Shown here: piece by piece, positions 44,812-54,156 of the stretch
Layout: each line of letters starts with the position of its first letter
Position numbering within the stretch: position 1 is the stretch's first letter
Source of the DNA: Marivirga aurantiaca
GTDB taxonomy: Bacteria; Bacteroidota; Bacteroidia; Cytophagales; Cyclobacteriaceae
Direction of reading: 5' to 3'
NCBI RefSeq assembly: GCF_016679925.1
Contig: NZ_JAEQBW010000001.1
Location: 1,279,869 to 1,343,868, forward strand
Length of the DNA stretch: 64,000 nucleotides
Position numbers and translations under genes: made by a program
The notes under the pieces: model-generated
Seen by the model: the letters and a program-made list of their open reading frames with translations, nothing else
What the model was told of the DNA's origin: nothing
Databases searched by the model: none

Positions 44812-46575
44812 TTACCGGGCACCTATTTCCTTTCCTGAAGAACTAAGGGTTTTAAGCACATCACCATTTTCATTATACAGGAAAAATATTCCCCCTTCTT
44901 GTTTTGCAGAGTTCACAGCAGATTCAGCTTTGAATTGGAAGGTCCATATTTTTTCCATATTAGGTTTCAAGTAATAAACACTTTGGTTATTAGTAGCCTC
45001 GTTTTCAACAACTTCAGTTAAACTCAAAATCAGGTTATCTTTTAACAGAATGAGTTTATTGAAATGATTAACAGAATCAAGTTCAAGATAGTTTTGTATT
45101 TTCATGTCAAATCCGGCATTGGCAATAAAGAGAATACTATTAATCTGCCCAGTAATTATGAGGGATTCATCCATCTCCACTACCTCCATTACTTCATTCT
45201 GAGAATTATTTTCTATTGCCAAATCCCTGTTGAGGTAAATGGTATCTTCTTCATGAATGAAATTCTGACTCATTATCTGCATGCTTTCATACTGCTCTGT
45301 TACCAAATTCAGTTTATTTTGTAAAACCATCTTTTCGGTTGCCAGATATCCTTCAAAGGAAGGTTGAAACTTGTTAAGGTAGAAAGCATAATCAGACAAG
45401 GCTCTATCATTAGAAGACTTTTCTATCAACCCAAATAAATTTTGCATCTCAACCAGCTTCAAGCGAAAAGTATTGAAGGTATTAGTTCTTTGATAAACAT
45501 TAGTAGAATCTGCCAGTACAGGAAATAAATGAGTATTTGAGAGGATTTGAGCTTCATTTTTGAGCAATTTATACTGCAATAGCCTTAAAGGCAAAGAATT
45601 CACATCAAAGCCGATTAAATTATCTTTAAGTTGAACCGGAATGTTGGCAAAGCTTATTTCACTTGAATCCTGAATATTTTGATTGCTTTTCAGCACCTGT
45701 TCTATTTGATTATCAGTAGTGATGGTTAGTTCTTTTAAGGGAAGTATTTCTTCCTTTATTTTTTCCATTAATTGATTGGCATAGCCACTATAATCTTTAA
45801 CAACAAATTCAGATTCGTCAAAATCAAGCACTAAAATTTCCAAATCTGACCATTCACTCATTTCTATAGATTGAAATGTACCTTTATAATTGGCGTTGCT
45901 TAATGAATTGATTTTGTCTACATAGATGGTAATTAATTGTTCTAATTCTGTGTGTTCATTTTCAATCTTTTCCAATAATTGATGGTCTTCAGAAGTTGAT
46001 TGAAAATAAAAGGCTTTTTCATCAGGGAATTTTTCTGCCAGCTTTTGAATATTTTCATTTAATGAGACCAATAGCTCTTTAGCCTCTGAGCCTTGGCTAT
46101 GGATTTCATGCACCAATTGTTGCTTACTGAAAATACCTGAAATTTTATTTTCATAGTCCAGATGCACATCGGAAATTTTTATACCAAATTTTCCGGTTCG
46201 CAGGTCCCTCCTATTATAGGCCATGTAATAATCATCATTTTTCCGAACTTCCTTTTCATCAACCAATGCAATAGCTTTTTTGTAAGCATCAATAGCCTTC
46301 TCAGTTAATGAATCGTATCTTTCTTTTGAAGGAAATATAAGAGTGGTATCAAGTTTGCTGGATATAATTTCTCCTAAATAAAAGAATGCGTTTGCTTCAT
46401 CCTGATTTTCTTCCAGAAACTGGATAAGTAAAGGTTCTGCAGTTGCATAATCTTTACTTTGTAAAAGAGGGAAAACATTTTTGTACTTGACTTTTTTTTG
46501 AGAGAGGCCATCAGTGGCCAAAAGCGTAACAAACAATAAAATCAAAAAAAGCCGCTTTGTAGTAATCATTCGCAT
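44812..46575 (-). CDS. Secreted or periplasmic TPR-containing protein of unknown function
   Basis: 587 residues with a signal peptide (TKRLFLILLFVTLLATDGLSQ). One or two TPR-like repeats lie near the N-terminus (FPLLQSKDYATAEPLLIQFLEENQDEANAFFYLGEI). A long helical middle and a beta-rich end (NAGFDMKIQNYLELD, PNMEKIWTFQF) follow. Met3 may be the true start. No family known to me. It stands alone between thrS and the phosphoribosyltransferase gene. Confidence 0.65.
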   Translation of the reverse strand: MRMITTKRLFLILLFVTLLATDGLSQKKVKYKNVFPLLQSKDYATAEPLLIQFLEENQDEANAFFYLGEIISSKLDTTLIFPSKERYDSLTEKAIDAYKKAIALVDEKEVRKNDDYYMAYNRRDLRTGKFGIKISDVHLDYENKISGIFSKQQLVHEIHSQGSEAKELLVSLNENIQKLAEKFPDEKAFYFQSTSEDHQLLEKIENEHTELEQLITIYVDKINSLSNANYKGTFQSIEMSEWSDLEILVLDFDESEFVVKDYSGYANQLMEKIKEEILPLKELTITTDNQIEQVLKSNQNIQDSSEISFANIPVQLKDNLIGFDVNSLPLRLLQYKLLKNEAQILSNTHLFPVLADSTNVYQRTNTFNTFRLKLVEMQNLFGLIEKSSNDRALSDYAFYLNKFQPSFEGYLATEKMVLQNKLNLVTEQYESMQIMSQNFIHEEDTIYLNRDLAIENNSQNEVMEVVEMDESLIITGQINSILFIANAGFDMKIQNYLELDSVNHFNKLILLKDNLILSLTEVVENEATNNQSVYYLKPNMEKIWTFQFKAESAVNSAKQEGGIFFLYNENGDVLKTLSSSGKEIGAR

Positions 46576-46687
46576 ATTTTAAACTATTCAAAAACACACG
46601 TAATAATACTAAAAATTTCACAATTTATTATATTATTTCACTACTAAGATTAATCTTATAGTTTTGATACTTGTTTGGTGAAGTTCT

Positions 46688-47194
46688 TCAGACTAAGAAG
46701 ACTGTATAATCATTCTCTTTCCAGGAAACATTTATATGTTCCTGTATAGTAGTAGCTAATTCTATTCCTGTATATTTTGCAGAAATAGGGAATAATCTAT
46801 GCGATCTATTCACTAAAAAGGCTGTTTCAATTTTCTTTAAAGGTATTGCAAGAAAGGGTTTTAAGGCATAAGCCATTGTCTTGCCGGAATTCAGCACGTC
46901 ATCAATGAGAATTACAATTGAATTTTCAGGATTTTCAATTTCCTTGTTTAAAGTAACGGGAGATGACAATGGCTTTTCTTTATCAATGCTCACTTCAATC
47001 AGCACGGTTTCAATCGAATTAATTGCAGTCAGTTCTAATTGTAGTAATTTAGCCAGTGTGGAGCCACCTCCCTTTATTCCTGCCAGATAAATATTTTGCT
47101 CATGCAAGTTGTTCTCGAGAATTTGATAAGCCATTCTCTTTATTTTGCTTTGAATCTGTTGATGAGCTAAAATTCTATTGTTTTTATCAGGCAT
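46688..47194 (-). CDS. PyrR-like phosphoribosyltransferase
   Basis: 168 residues of the type I PRTase fold. VILIDDVLNSGKTMAYAL is the PRPP-binding loop, and LAGIKGGGSTLAKLLQLEL the N-terminal block. Length and sequence resemble PyrR/uracil PRTases used in pyrimidine salvage or regulation; substrate is not certain. It lies seven bases after an Lrp-family regulator gene, an operon arrangement that suggests co-regulation. Confidence 0.78.
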   Translation of the reverse strand: MPDKNNRILAHQQIQSKIKRMAYQILENNLHEQNIYLAGIKGGGSTLAKLLQLELTAINSIETVLIEVSIDKEKPLSSPVTLNKEIENPENSIVILIDDVLNSGKTMAYALKPFLAIPLKKIETAFLVNRSHRLFPISAKYTGIELATTIQEHINVSWKENDYTVFLV

Positions 47195-47201
47195 GCAATT
47201 T

Positions 47202-47678
47202 TTAATTAATTGGTAAAGGCATCACTTTGCTATCCTTAAAGGTAGATAAAATTACCATTGATTGCATGCTGTCCACTACCTCAATTTCACTTACTCTTTC
47301 CAACATTAATTTCTGATAAGAAGGAATATCTTTGGTAATCACTTTTAAAATAAAGTCACTTGATCCTGTTACATGATGACATTCGATAATTTCATCAACA
47401 AGGTTAATTGCATCAATAAATTTTTCAATATTCGATCTATTATGAGCCTTTAAAGAAACCATTACGTAGGTACTCACACCCAAATTAATTTTCTCGGTAT
47501 CTAATTTGGCATGATAACTTTTAATAATACCTGTATTTTCTAATTTCTTTACACGCTCAAGAGTTGGTGCGGGAGAGAGCCCAATATCCTTGGAAAGTTG
47601 CGAGTTGGTAATTCTACCATCTGCCTGAAGAATATCTAATATTTTTCTGTCGATTTTGTCTAACTTAAAGGGTTGCAT
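47202..47678 (-). CDS. Lrp/AsnC-family transcriptional regulator
   Basis: 158 residues. Winged helix at 5-60 (LDKIDRKILDILQADGRITNSQLSKDIGLSPAPTLERVKKLENTGII) followed by a RAM ligand domain (about 70-150) with VTGSSDFILKVITKD. Lrp-type proteins respond to amino acids and form octamers. The gene heads the pair with the phosphoribosyltransferase. Confidence 0.92.
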   Translation of the reverse strand: MQPFKLDKIDRKILDILQADGRITNSQLSKDIGLSPAPTLERVKKLENTGIIKSYHAKLDTEKINLGVSTYVMVSLKAHNRSNIEKFIDAINLVDEIIECHHVTGSSDFILKVITKDIPSYQKLMLERVSEIEVVDSMQSMVILSTFKDSKVMPLPIN

Positions 47679-47967
47679 GAATTCTAGTATTTGCTATTTG
47701 TTTTGTTGCAAAATTAAGGGATTTTATCTACATTACTCCTATTTTTTATACCAAAAGCATAAAAATAACACCGTTTGTAAATAAACTATACGTTATTCAT
47801 ACTCTCTCAATAGGGGAATGTTGTTAAAACACAGTAAAAATCAAAAATGTCCAAATTAACGATTCTCTCCCTGAATTTTTATTCCAAGGCTTATTCGTAA
47901 ATTTGCTGTTGTATGGCTTCCAAGCCTGAGTCACTACCAAACTTCCGAAAATATTAAATACTACTTT
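47679..47967. other. Divergent intergenic region between lrp-like and menE genes
   Basis: No gene or RNA seen. It contains one clean -7 element for the menE side (47898-47905), described separately. Confidence 0.4.
47898..47905 (+). promoter_or_regulatory. -7 promoter element of menE
   Basis: TAAATTTG matches TAnnTTTG, 62 bases before the start codon. Confidence 0.45.
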
Positions 47968-49080
47968 ATGACACTCGTGCAAAATCAGAATTGGTTTGAA
48001 CTGGAGGGTAATAAATTCACTTTGCCTGATTTAGTTAACAGCAAAAACCATTTTACTGAAGGTTCAATTGCGCATTATGTGATGGATTTTGTTCATAAAT
48101 GGAAAAAGGGTTATTCGGAGTTCGAGCAAAAAAGTTCAGGCTCCACAGGTGTTCCCAAAATACAGGTCATAAAAAGTTCACAGATGTTGGCAAGTGCCAA
48201 AGCCACTATCAATACATTAGGTTTGGCAGCCGGAGATACTGCTCTCCTCAATATCAATCCGGAGTTTATTGGAGGCAAGATGATGATTGTCCGCGCATTG
48301 GTGCAATCTATGAACCTGATTGTAAAAGAGGCAACTGGAAATCCTTTAGTAAATCTGGATTCAGAAAGATCAGTTGATTTCTTCTCTTTTGTGCCTTATC
48401 AATTGTCTAAAATATTGACTGAAACCCCTGAAAAGATTAAGCAATTAAATGGTGCCAAAGCTATTATTTTAGGAGGCGCACCTGTATCAAATACTTTGGC
48501 AGCACAAATTCAACAACAAATATCTGCGCCAGTTTTCAGCACCTATGGCATGACAGAGACAGTTTCCCATGTCGCGCTAAAGAGGCTTAACCATGGAACC
48601 AACACAACTTTTAAAGCCTTAAACAACATTGCCTTTTCTCAAGATAAAAGAAATTGCCTGATTATACATGCTGAACATATTACCGGAGTTCCTGAACTAC
48701 TTACCAATGATGTTGTAAAGCTCTATGACAATCAACACTTTGACTGGTTTGGAAGGTATGATTTTGTGATTAATTCAGGCGGGATAAAAATCCATCCTGA
48801 ACAAGTGGAAGAGCAAATAAACAGTTTAATGAACGAAAATAATCTGTCATTTCAATTTTTCGTGTTTAGCAGGTTGCATGAACAGTTAGGTTCCTGCCTT
48901 TGCTTACTACTGGAAGATAATGGTATTGACAAAGAGGAGCTTATGGGTAAGCTCAAATCAAAGTTGCCTGCATACCATGTACCAAAAGAGGTTTATACCA
49001 CTACAGAATTCCAAATGACTTCCAGTGGAAAAATAGACAGGCTTAATACTTTGAGAATTGCAGGCATCAATTTTAATTGA
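47968..49080 (+). CDS. menE: O-succinylbenzoate-CoA ligase MenE-like
   Basis: Adenylate-forming enzyme of 370 residues, the short form usual for Bacteroidota MenE. The P-loop KSSGSTGVPKIQV, the STYGMTETVSHVA motif, GRYDFVINSGGIKIHPEQVEEQI and the C-terminal catalytic Lys in TSSGKIDRL are all present. MenE activates o-succinylbenzoate in menaquinone synthesis. No other men genes are adjacent, so the substrate rests on length and motif likeness. Confidence 0.82.
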   Translation: MTLVQNQNWFELEGNKFTLPDLVNSKNHFTEGSIAHYVMDFVHKWKKGYSEFEQKSSGSTGVPKIQVIKSSQMLASAKATINTLGLAAGDTALLNINPEFIGGKMMIVRALVQSMNLIVKEATGNPLVNLDSERSVDFFSFVPYQLSKILTETPEKIKQLNGAKAIILGGAPVSNTLAAQIQQQISAPVFSTYGMTETVSHVALKRLNHGTNTTFKALNNIAFSQDKRNCLIIHAEHITGVPELLTNDVVKLYDNQHFDWFGRYDFVINSGGIKIHPEQVEEQINSLMNENNLSFQFFVFSRLHEQLGSCLCLLLEDNGIDKEELMGKLKSKLPAYHVPKEVYTTTEFQMTSSGKIDRLNTLRIAGINFN

Positions 49081-49148
49081 TCGAGGAAAATGAATGGTAA
49101 TTTATAATTCCAGCCATCTTCCTCAGATCAAAATATAGTTTGTAATTT

Positions 49149-49871
49149 TTATTTTGTGGGTGGTTGGCTTGGCCTTACTTCAATTTTACTTGGTAAAGTT
49201 CGAGGATTCATTTCAAGTAAATCCACTACTATTTGGCCAATATCTTCCTGCTGAATTTTCCAGAAGTCATCTTTATTGGGTTTGTGATCATTAAAATAAG
49301 TGGCTACAGAGCCAGGCATAATAGTACTTACATTCACCCCTGATTGTCGCAAGTCCAACATCACTGCTTGTGAAAATCCCGTTAGCCCAAATTTAGAGGC
49401 ATTATAAGCCGCTCCTCCAGCAAAGAAATTGGTTCCTGCCAAACTGGATATGGTGATAAAGTAGCCTTTTTGTTTTTTCAATTGCTCTACAGCGGATTTT
49501 ATAGTATAAAAAACTCCGGTTAAATTAGTTTCAATTACTTCATTCCATTGCTCAACAGTAATGTCTTCAACAGAACCAAAACGCCCCACACCTGCATTCG
49601 CTACTACAACATCCAACTGTCCCCACTTTTGTATAATTGCATCAACACAAGCTTCGTGATCATTGTAATTACGCACATCTGATTTCAAGCCTAATACATT
49701 TTCACTTCCGGATGATTTCTTCAAGCTTTGAGCAGCTTCCAGTGCGGCTTCTTCGCTCCTACTTGTAATAGCAACTTTAGCACCCTGAGCTAACAAAGCC
49801 TCTGCAATACCATAACCGATGCCTTTGCTCCCTCCTGTGATAAGAGCTACTTTATTTTCTATTTTTTCCAT
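49149..49871 (-). CDS. Short-chain dehydrogenase/reductase
   Basis: 240 residues, classical SDR. NAD(P)-binding TGGSKGIGYGIAEAL, NAGVGRFG, the catalytic Ser in ITISSLAGT and YNASK with the catalytic Tyr and Lys. Often annotated as FabG or 3-oxoacyl-ACP reductase, but substrate cannot be deduced. Arg/Ser after beta-2 (ITSRSE) suggests NADP. Convergent with menE. Confidence 0.88.
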   Translation of the reverse strand: MEKIENKVALITGGSKGIGYGIAEALLAQGAKVAITSRSEEAALEAAQSLKKSSGSENVLGLKSDVRNYNDHEACVDAIIQKWGQLDVVVANAGVGRFGSVEDITVEQWNEVIETNLTGVFYTIKSAVEQLKKQKGYFITISSLAGTNFFAGGAAYNASKFGLTGFSQAVMLDLRQSGVNVSTIMPGSVATYFNDHKPNKDDFWKIQQEDIGQIVVDLLEMNPRTLPSKIEVRPSQPPTK

Positions 49872-50016
49872 AAAATTTCTTTGACTTTTTAATTAGGTTT
49901 AATCAGGTGAACCTGATTGGTAATAAAAAAGAGTTCCAACAACAATTGTTGATTCCCCTTTCTAAAACTGATAGGAGAAAAAATAGTTACATTATATTTG
50001 AATGTGCCTGATGGGA

Positions 50017-50712
50017 TTATTTTACAAAAAGATATCCAACTCCTTTAATAGTTTTCACATAATTCTCACCCAGCAATTGCCTGATTTTAAGAATGTGTAC
50101 ATCAATTGAGCGAGGACTTACTTTTCGTGAAGGTGCCCAAACAGCCTTAATAAGTGCTTCCCTGGAAAAAATACGGTCATTATTGGAAGCAAGGAAAAAT
50201 AGTATCTCAAAAGTTTTGGACTGAATAGGTATCTGTTTTTTTTCAGGAAGTTTATAAATCGTTTTATTAAGCAGGTTAAAATGTAAATCCCTGATTTGGA
50301 ATTGTTTTTCCGGAACAACATGTACCACAGGATTTTCTTCATTCAAATAACGAACAATACGCATTTTGAATGCATTTTTCCGGAGTGGTTTTATAAGGTA
50401 GTCATCAATTCCTGATTCAAAACTTGATATTTCATACTTCTCCTCATTATTATTTGTGAGAATTACCATTTTGAAGTTATTCAGATAAGGGTAATCTTTT
50501 TTATAAGTTTCAAATAAAAGCAAGCCATCATAATTAGCTTTGCCAATTTCAGAAACAACAAGTACAGGATTTACTTTTCTAATAAGGCTAAGCGCATGTT
50601 GTGTATCCATTGCTAATGCCACCTCAAAACCATCAGCTTCCAAGGTATCAACCAAAATACGTAATGTTTCTTTATCATCATCAGCTATAACAGCTACTTT
50701 CTTTGACAGCAT
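50017..50712 (-). CDS. OmpR/PhoB-type response regulator with Glu at the phosphorylation site
   Basis: 231 residues. The receiver (about 4-122) has the acidic ADDD pocket, a Thr in VILTNN and the Lys in YLIKPL. Where the phospho-acceptor Asp is expected the sequence is LVVSEIG, placing Glu55 at that position, and the usual MPxMDG is KANYDG. The C-terminal winged helix (about 138-231) has SREALIKAVWAPSRKVSPRSIDVHILKIRQLLG and GVGYLF. No kinase gene is adjacent. It may be a pseudo-receiver locked in the active form. Confidence 0.85.
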   Translation of the reverse strand: MLSKKVAVIADDDKETLRILVDTLEADGFEVALAMDTQHALSLIRKVNPVLVVSEIGKANYDGLLLFETYKKDYPYLNNFKMVILTNNNEEKYEISSFESGIDDYLIKPLRKNAFKMRIVRYLNEENPVVHVVPEKQFQIRDLHFNLLNKTIYKLPEKKQIPIQSKTFEILFFLASNNDRIFSREALIKAVWAPSRKVSPRSIDVHILKIRQLLGENYVKTIKGVGYLFVK

Positions 50713-50845
50713 TGGTTTTATTAGAATTATTTAATCTAATAAAACAGCTTTTAGGGAATAGATAAAATGAAATCAGGCAACTTAAACAGAAAATAATCTA
50801 CACTTAAAATACGCTTAATATTGAAGATGAAATATAGATGAATTG

Positions 50846-51526
50846 TTAACTCAGGGATAAATCGAGTTTCATCAGTCGGGAAATATACTTTTGAATGGCT
50901 TCCTTAAAGAGAACATCTTTTAATTTTAAAGGGGTGGAAATTTGATGAATCTTCACCTCTTTCATCAAACTGTCATAGGGAGTAATTCTTTTTAAGAAAA
51001 GATTATTTTCCTCACAATACAGGTCCATTAAAAAATTACATAAGGCAATATATTTCCACCCACTGGAACCTGAGCCTCCAAAATCGCCCGGTTGTTCAGA
51101 TGGTCCAAAGATTATTTTACCTGAAGGATTATCCCAAACAACTGTTTTCAGACCTGATTTTAAGGCTTCCTTTTCTTTTGTTCGACAAAACCCTCTTACT
51201 TTCTGAATATCCAGGGGATGAAATTTATCATAAAGAGAGGATCTCAGTGTAATGATTCTATATCGGTTAAAACAATAGTCAGGCTCAAAAATGAGGTGCT
51301 TTTGATGCTCAAATAAATAAATGACAGAAAACGAAAAATTGATTTTGTCGGCCCTGCTTCCCGGAACTCCCAAATCTTCCATCACTTCCATGATCAATTG
51401 CTTTGACGCCCGGCTAAATTGTTGGGATTTAAGAGGAAAAGTCTTTATTTCATTTCTTACTTTGGCTTCTTCCAAATACTGCATTAATGCCCTCCATTCA
51501 GGAGGAAGTGCCAAATTATCAATCAT
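50846..51526 (-). CDS. Conserved-looking soluble protein of unknown function
   Basis: 226 residues, no recognised family, no signal peptide or membrane segment. Contains a well-mixed globular sequence with RYRIITLRSSLYDKFHPLD, the Gly-rich PSEQPGDFGGSGSSGWKYIALCNFLMDLY (about 141-170) and two Cys. Lies between the response regulator gene and ffh, separated from the latter by a terminator. It is intact and not repetitive, so I regard it as a real gene. Confidence 0.6.
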   Translation of the reverse strand: MIDNLALPPEWRALMQYLEEAKVRNEIKTFPLKSQQFSRASKQLIMEVMEDLGVPGSRADKINFSFSVIYLFEHQKHLIFEPDYCFNRYRIITLRSSLYDKFHPLDIQKVRGFCRTKEKEALKSGLKTVVWDNPSGKIIFGPSEQPGDFGGSGSSGWKYIALCNFLMDLYCEENNLFLKRITPYDSLMKEVKIHQISTPLKLKDVLFKEAIQKYISRLMKLDLSLS

Positions 51527-51578
51527 TTCAATTCTATTTTAAATTAAAGCTTCTAAGAGGGACAACTGCCTAAAAAGA

Positions 51579-51602
51579 AAATGCGGGACAAAGCCCGCAT
51601 TT
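51579..51602 (-). terminator. Terminator of ffh
   Basis: AAATGCGGG (51579-51587) pairs with CCCGCATTT (51594-51602) around six bases. On the minus strand TTTTCTTTTT follows. Confidence 0.85.
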
Positions 51603-51680
51603 AATAGAGTCAATTCTTAAAATTCTTAAAACTTGCTGTTACTTAAATTCAATAACTCACATTTGATTATCACACAAAAT

Positions 51681-53015
51681 CTATTTCCCTCCAAAAGGAT
51701 TAAAACCTGCCAAACCACGCTTAGTACCACTCATTTTGTTCATGGTTTTCATCATTTTGCGCATGTCCTTAAATTGCTTCAGCAGATTGTTGATTTCCTG
51801 AACAGAAGTACCACTACCATTGGCTATTCGTTGTTTTCTACTGGCGTTCATCAATTCAGGATTCCCACGCTCTTCAGCAGTCATTGAGCGAATAATAGCT
51901 TCCACAGGCTTGAAAGCATCATCATCAATATCCATATCTTTGATTTGTTTTCCCATTCCAGGTAACATTCCCAGCAAATCCTTAATATTTCCCATCTTTT
52001 TGATTTGCTGTAGTTGGGAAAGAAAATCTTCAAAATCGAATTGGTTTTTGCGTATTTTCTTGGATAGTCTGCTAGCTTCTTCCTCATCAAAAGTTTCCTG
52101 TGCCTTTTCTACCAAAGAAACCACATCACCCATTCCCAAAATACGTTGGGCCATCCTGTCCGGATAGAAAAGATCAATGGCATCCATTTTTTCACCGGTG
52201 CTGACAAACTTAATAGGTTTATCCACCACAGTCCTGATAGACAAAGCAGCTCCACCACGGGTATCACCATCCAATTTGGTCAATACTACTCCATCAAAGT
52301 CCAATCGTTCATTAAAAGTCTTTGCTGTGTTAACGGCATCCTGCCCTGTCATGGAATCTACCACAAACAATGTTTCAGATGGATTGAGAGCTTTCTTCAA
52401 GGCCTCAATTTCCTGCATCATGGTTTCATCAACCGCTAAACGACCGGCTGTATCTACTATAACAATACTTTTACCATTATTTTTGGCGTACTTAATAGCA
52501 TTGCTGGCAATTTCAACAGCATTTTTATTTTCAGGTTCTGCATAAACCTCTACTCCTATTTGCTCTCCCAATACTTTCAACTGCTCAATAGCGGCAGGTC
52601 TGTAAATATCGCAGGCAGCCAATAATACTTGTTTGCCTTGTTTTTTTAGGCGGTTGGCCAACTTCCCGGTAAAAGTAGTTTTACCGGAACCCTGAAGTCC
52701 GGATATTAAAATGGTTGCCGGAGAGCCCTGAACAGAAATATCCTCTTGCTCTCCTCCCATTAATTTAGCCAATTCCTCTTTGGTGATTTTAACCAAAAGC
52801 TGTCCCGGGGAAACGGAGATTAAAACATCACGGCCTAAAGCTTCTTCTTTAATTTTATCAGTTACCTCTTTGGCAACCTTGAAGTTAACATCGGCATCAA
52901 CAAGGGCTCTGCGAATCTCTTTCACAGTGGTGGCCACGTTTACTTCAGTAATTTGTCCCTGACCTTTCAGGGTTTTAAAAGCGCGGTCTAATTTATAACT
53001 AAGATTATCAAACAT
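51681..53015 (-). CDS. ffh: Signal recognition particle protein Ffh
   Basis: GTPase that targets nascent membrane proteins. 444 residues: N domain (1-90), G domain with GLQGSGKTTFTGKLANRL, DTAGRLA and TKLDGDTRGGAALS, and the Met-rich M domain from about 300 (MGNIKDLLGMLPGMGKQIKDM, then KDMRKMMKTMNKMSGTKRG). The 4.5S RNA gene was not found in this window. Confidence 0.97.
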   Translation of the reverse strand: MFDNLSYKLDRAFKTLKGQGQITEVNVATTVKEIRRALVDADVNFKVAKEVTDKIKEEALGRDVLISVSPGQLLVKITKEELAKLMGGEQEDISVQGSPATILISGLQGSGKTTFTGKLANRLKKQGKQVLLAACDIYRPAAIEQLKVLGEQIGVEVYAEPENKNAVEIASNAIKYAKNNGKSIVIVDTAGRLAVDETMMQEIEALKKALNPSETLFVVDSMTGQDAVNTAKTFNERLDFDGVVLTKLDGDTRGGAALSIRTVVDKPIKFVSTGEKMDAIDLFYPDRMAQRILGMGDVVSLVEKAQETFDEEEASRLSKKIRKNQFDFEDFLSQLQQIKKMGNIKDLLGMLPGMGKQIKDMDIDDDAFKPVEAIIRSMTAEERGNPELMNASRKQRIANGSGTSVQEINNLLKQFKDMRKMMKTMNKMSGTKRGLAGFNPFGGK

Positions 53016-53073
53016 ATCGTTATCCTAAAATTTGAGGCAAAAATAAGAAATTTATTAAGGTTTGCACTGAAAA

Positions 53074-54099
53074 TTACTGACAGAATTTATTAAAAGCTTC
53101 CTTACCCTTTTCTTCATCCAGTGAAGCGGAAATCTTAAAATAGTCACAGGCTAATTCAATTTGTTCATTTAATCTATAAGCCTCACCTAAATAATAATTG
53201 GCCGAGGACAATTCTTTGTTTCTTTGTAGTGCTTCATTCAATTGCCTGATTGCTTCCTTATACTCGCCTTTTTCCAAAGCCAGGTAACCAAGATTTCTAT
53301 AGACATATGGATTTTTTTCATCAATGGAGATGCTTTGCCTTAAATCCCTATAAGCTTTCTCATACTCACCTGATTTGGTGAGGATAAAGCCTCTGTTATT
53401 GAGAAAGTAAGGTTGAAATTTATCATAATTAATGGCTTTATTGACTGACTTCAGGGCACTTTCATAATCATCCTGATCGGATTGTATCAATGCTAATAAA
53501 TTCCATGCGTTGGCTTCATCTTCATTCTTCTCCAATGCAATTCGTGTATACTTTTCTGCATTTTCATAATCTTTTTGGTAATAATAGATTATCCCCACAT
53601 TAGCGAATATCTCAGCATTGGTAGTATCAAGAGAAGCAGCTTTTAAAAAAGATTCTTTGGCCTCTTCATATTTCTTTAAACCTGTTAGCGACAAACCTTT
53701 TGATAAATGCACGAAAGCTGAATCCTGGTAATGTTCCATTACTGGTTCCATGTCGTCCAAAGCTCTGTAAAATTCACCTGTTTGATAGAAAGCATTACTT
53801 CTGTTGTAATAAGCTCTGGTATAATCCGGTTTCAATTGAATGGCTTTCTCAAAAGCCTGAATCGCCTCATAAGGATGACCATTTTTATAGTATGCCACCC
53901 CTTTCGCATTCCATGCCACAGGGTTTTCGGGATTCAATTCCACAGCATCTTCAAAAAGTTGAATGCTTTTTTGATTATTCCCTTCCTCCAATTCCTGATA
54001 TCCTTTTTGGATAAGTTTCTGCTGGCGTTGTTCTTTGGAAGAGCAAGATGCCAGGAAAGCTAACCCAAAAACAAGAAAGTGGAATGCGTGTCGTATCAT
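53074..54099 (-). CDS. TPR-repeat lipoprotein
   Basis: 341 residues. Signal with lipobox FLASCSSKEQ. The rest consists of about eight TPR units, for example ENPVAWNAKGVAYYKNGHPYEAIQAFEKAIQLKPDY. TPR lipoproteins serve as scaffolds in outer-membrane or periplasmic complexes; the partner is unknown. Upstream of ffh on the same strand with a 58-bp gap, so it may share a transcript. Confidence 0.8.
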   Translation of the reverse strand: MIRHAFHFLVFGLAFLASCSSKEQRQQKLIQKGYQELEEGNNQKSIQLFEDAVELNPENPVAWNAKGVAYYKNGHPYEAIQAFEKAIQLKPDYTRAYYNRSNAFYQTGEFYRALDDMEPVMEHYQDSAFVHLSKGLSLTGLKKYEEAKESFLKAASLDTTNAEIFANVGIIYYYQKDYENAEKYTRIALEKNEDEANAWNLLALIQSDQDDYESALKSVNKAINYDKFQPYFLNNRGFILTKSGEYEKAYRDLRQSISIDEKNPYVYRNLGYLALEKGEYKEAIRQLNEALQRNKELSSANYYLGEAYRLNEQIELACDYFKISASLDEEKGKEAFNKFCQ

Positions 54100-54156
54100 A
54101 TATTAATTCTGTTGTCCGTTTAATTTCACCGCAAAACTTACCAAACCAAAACCCTG

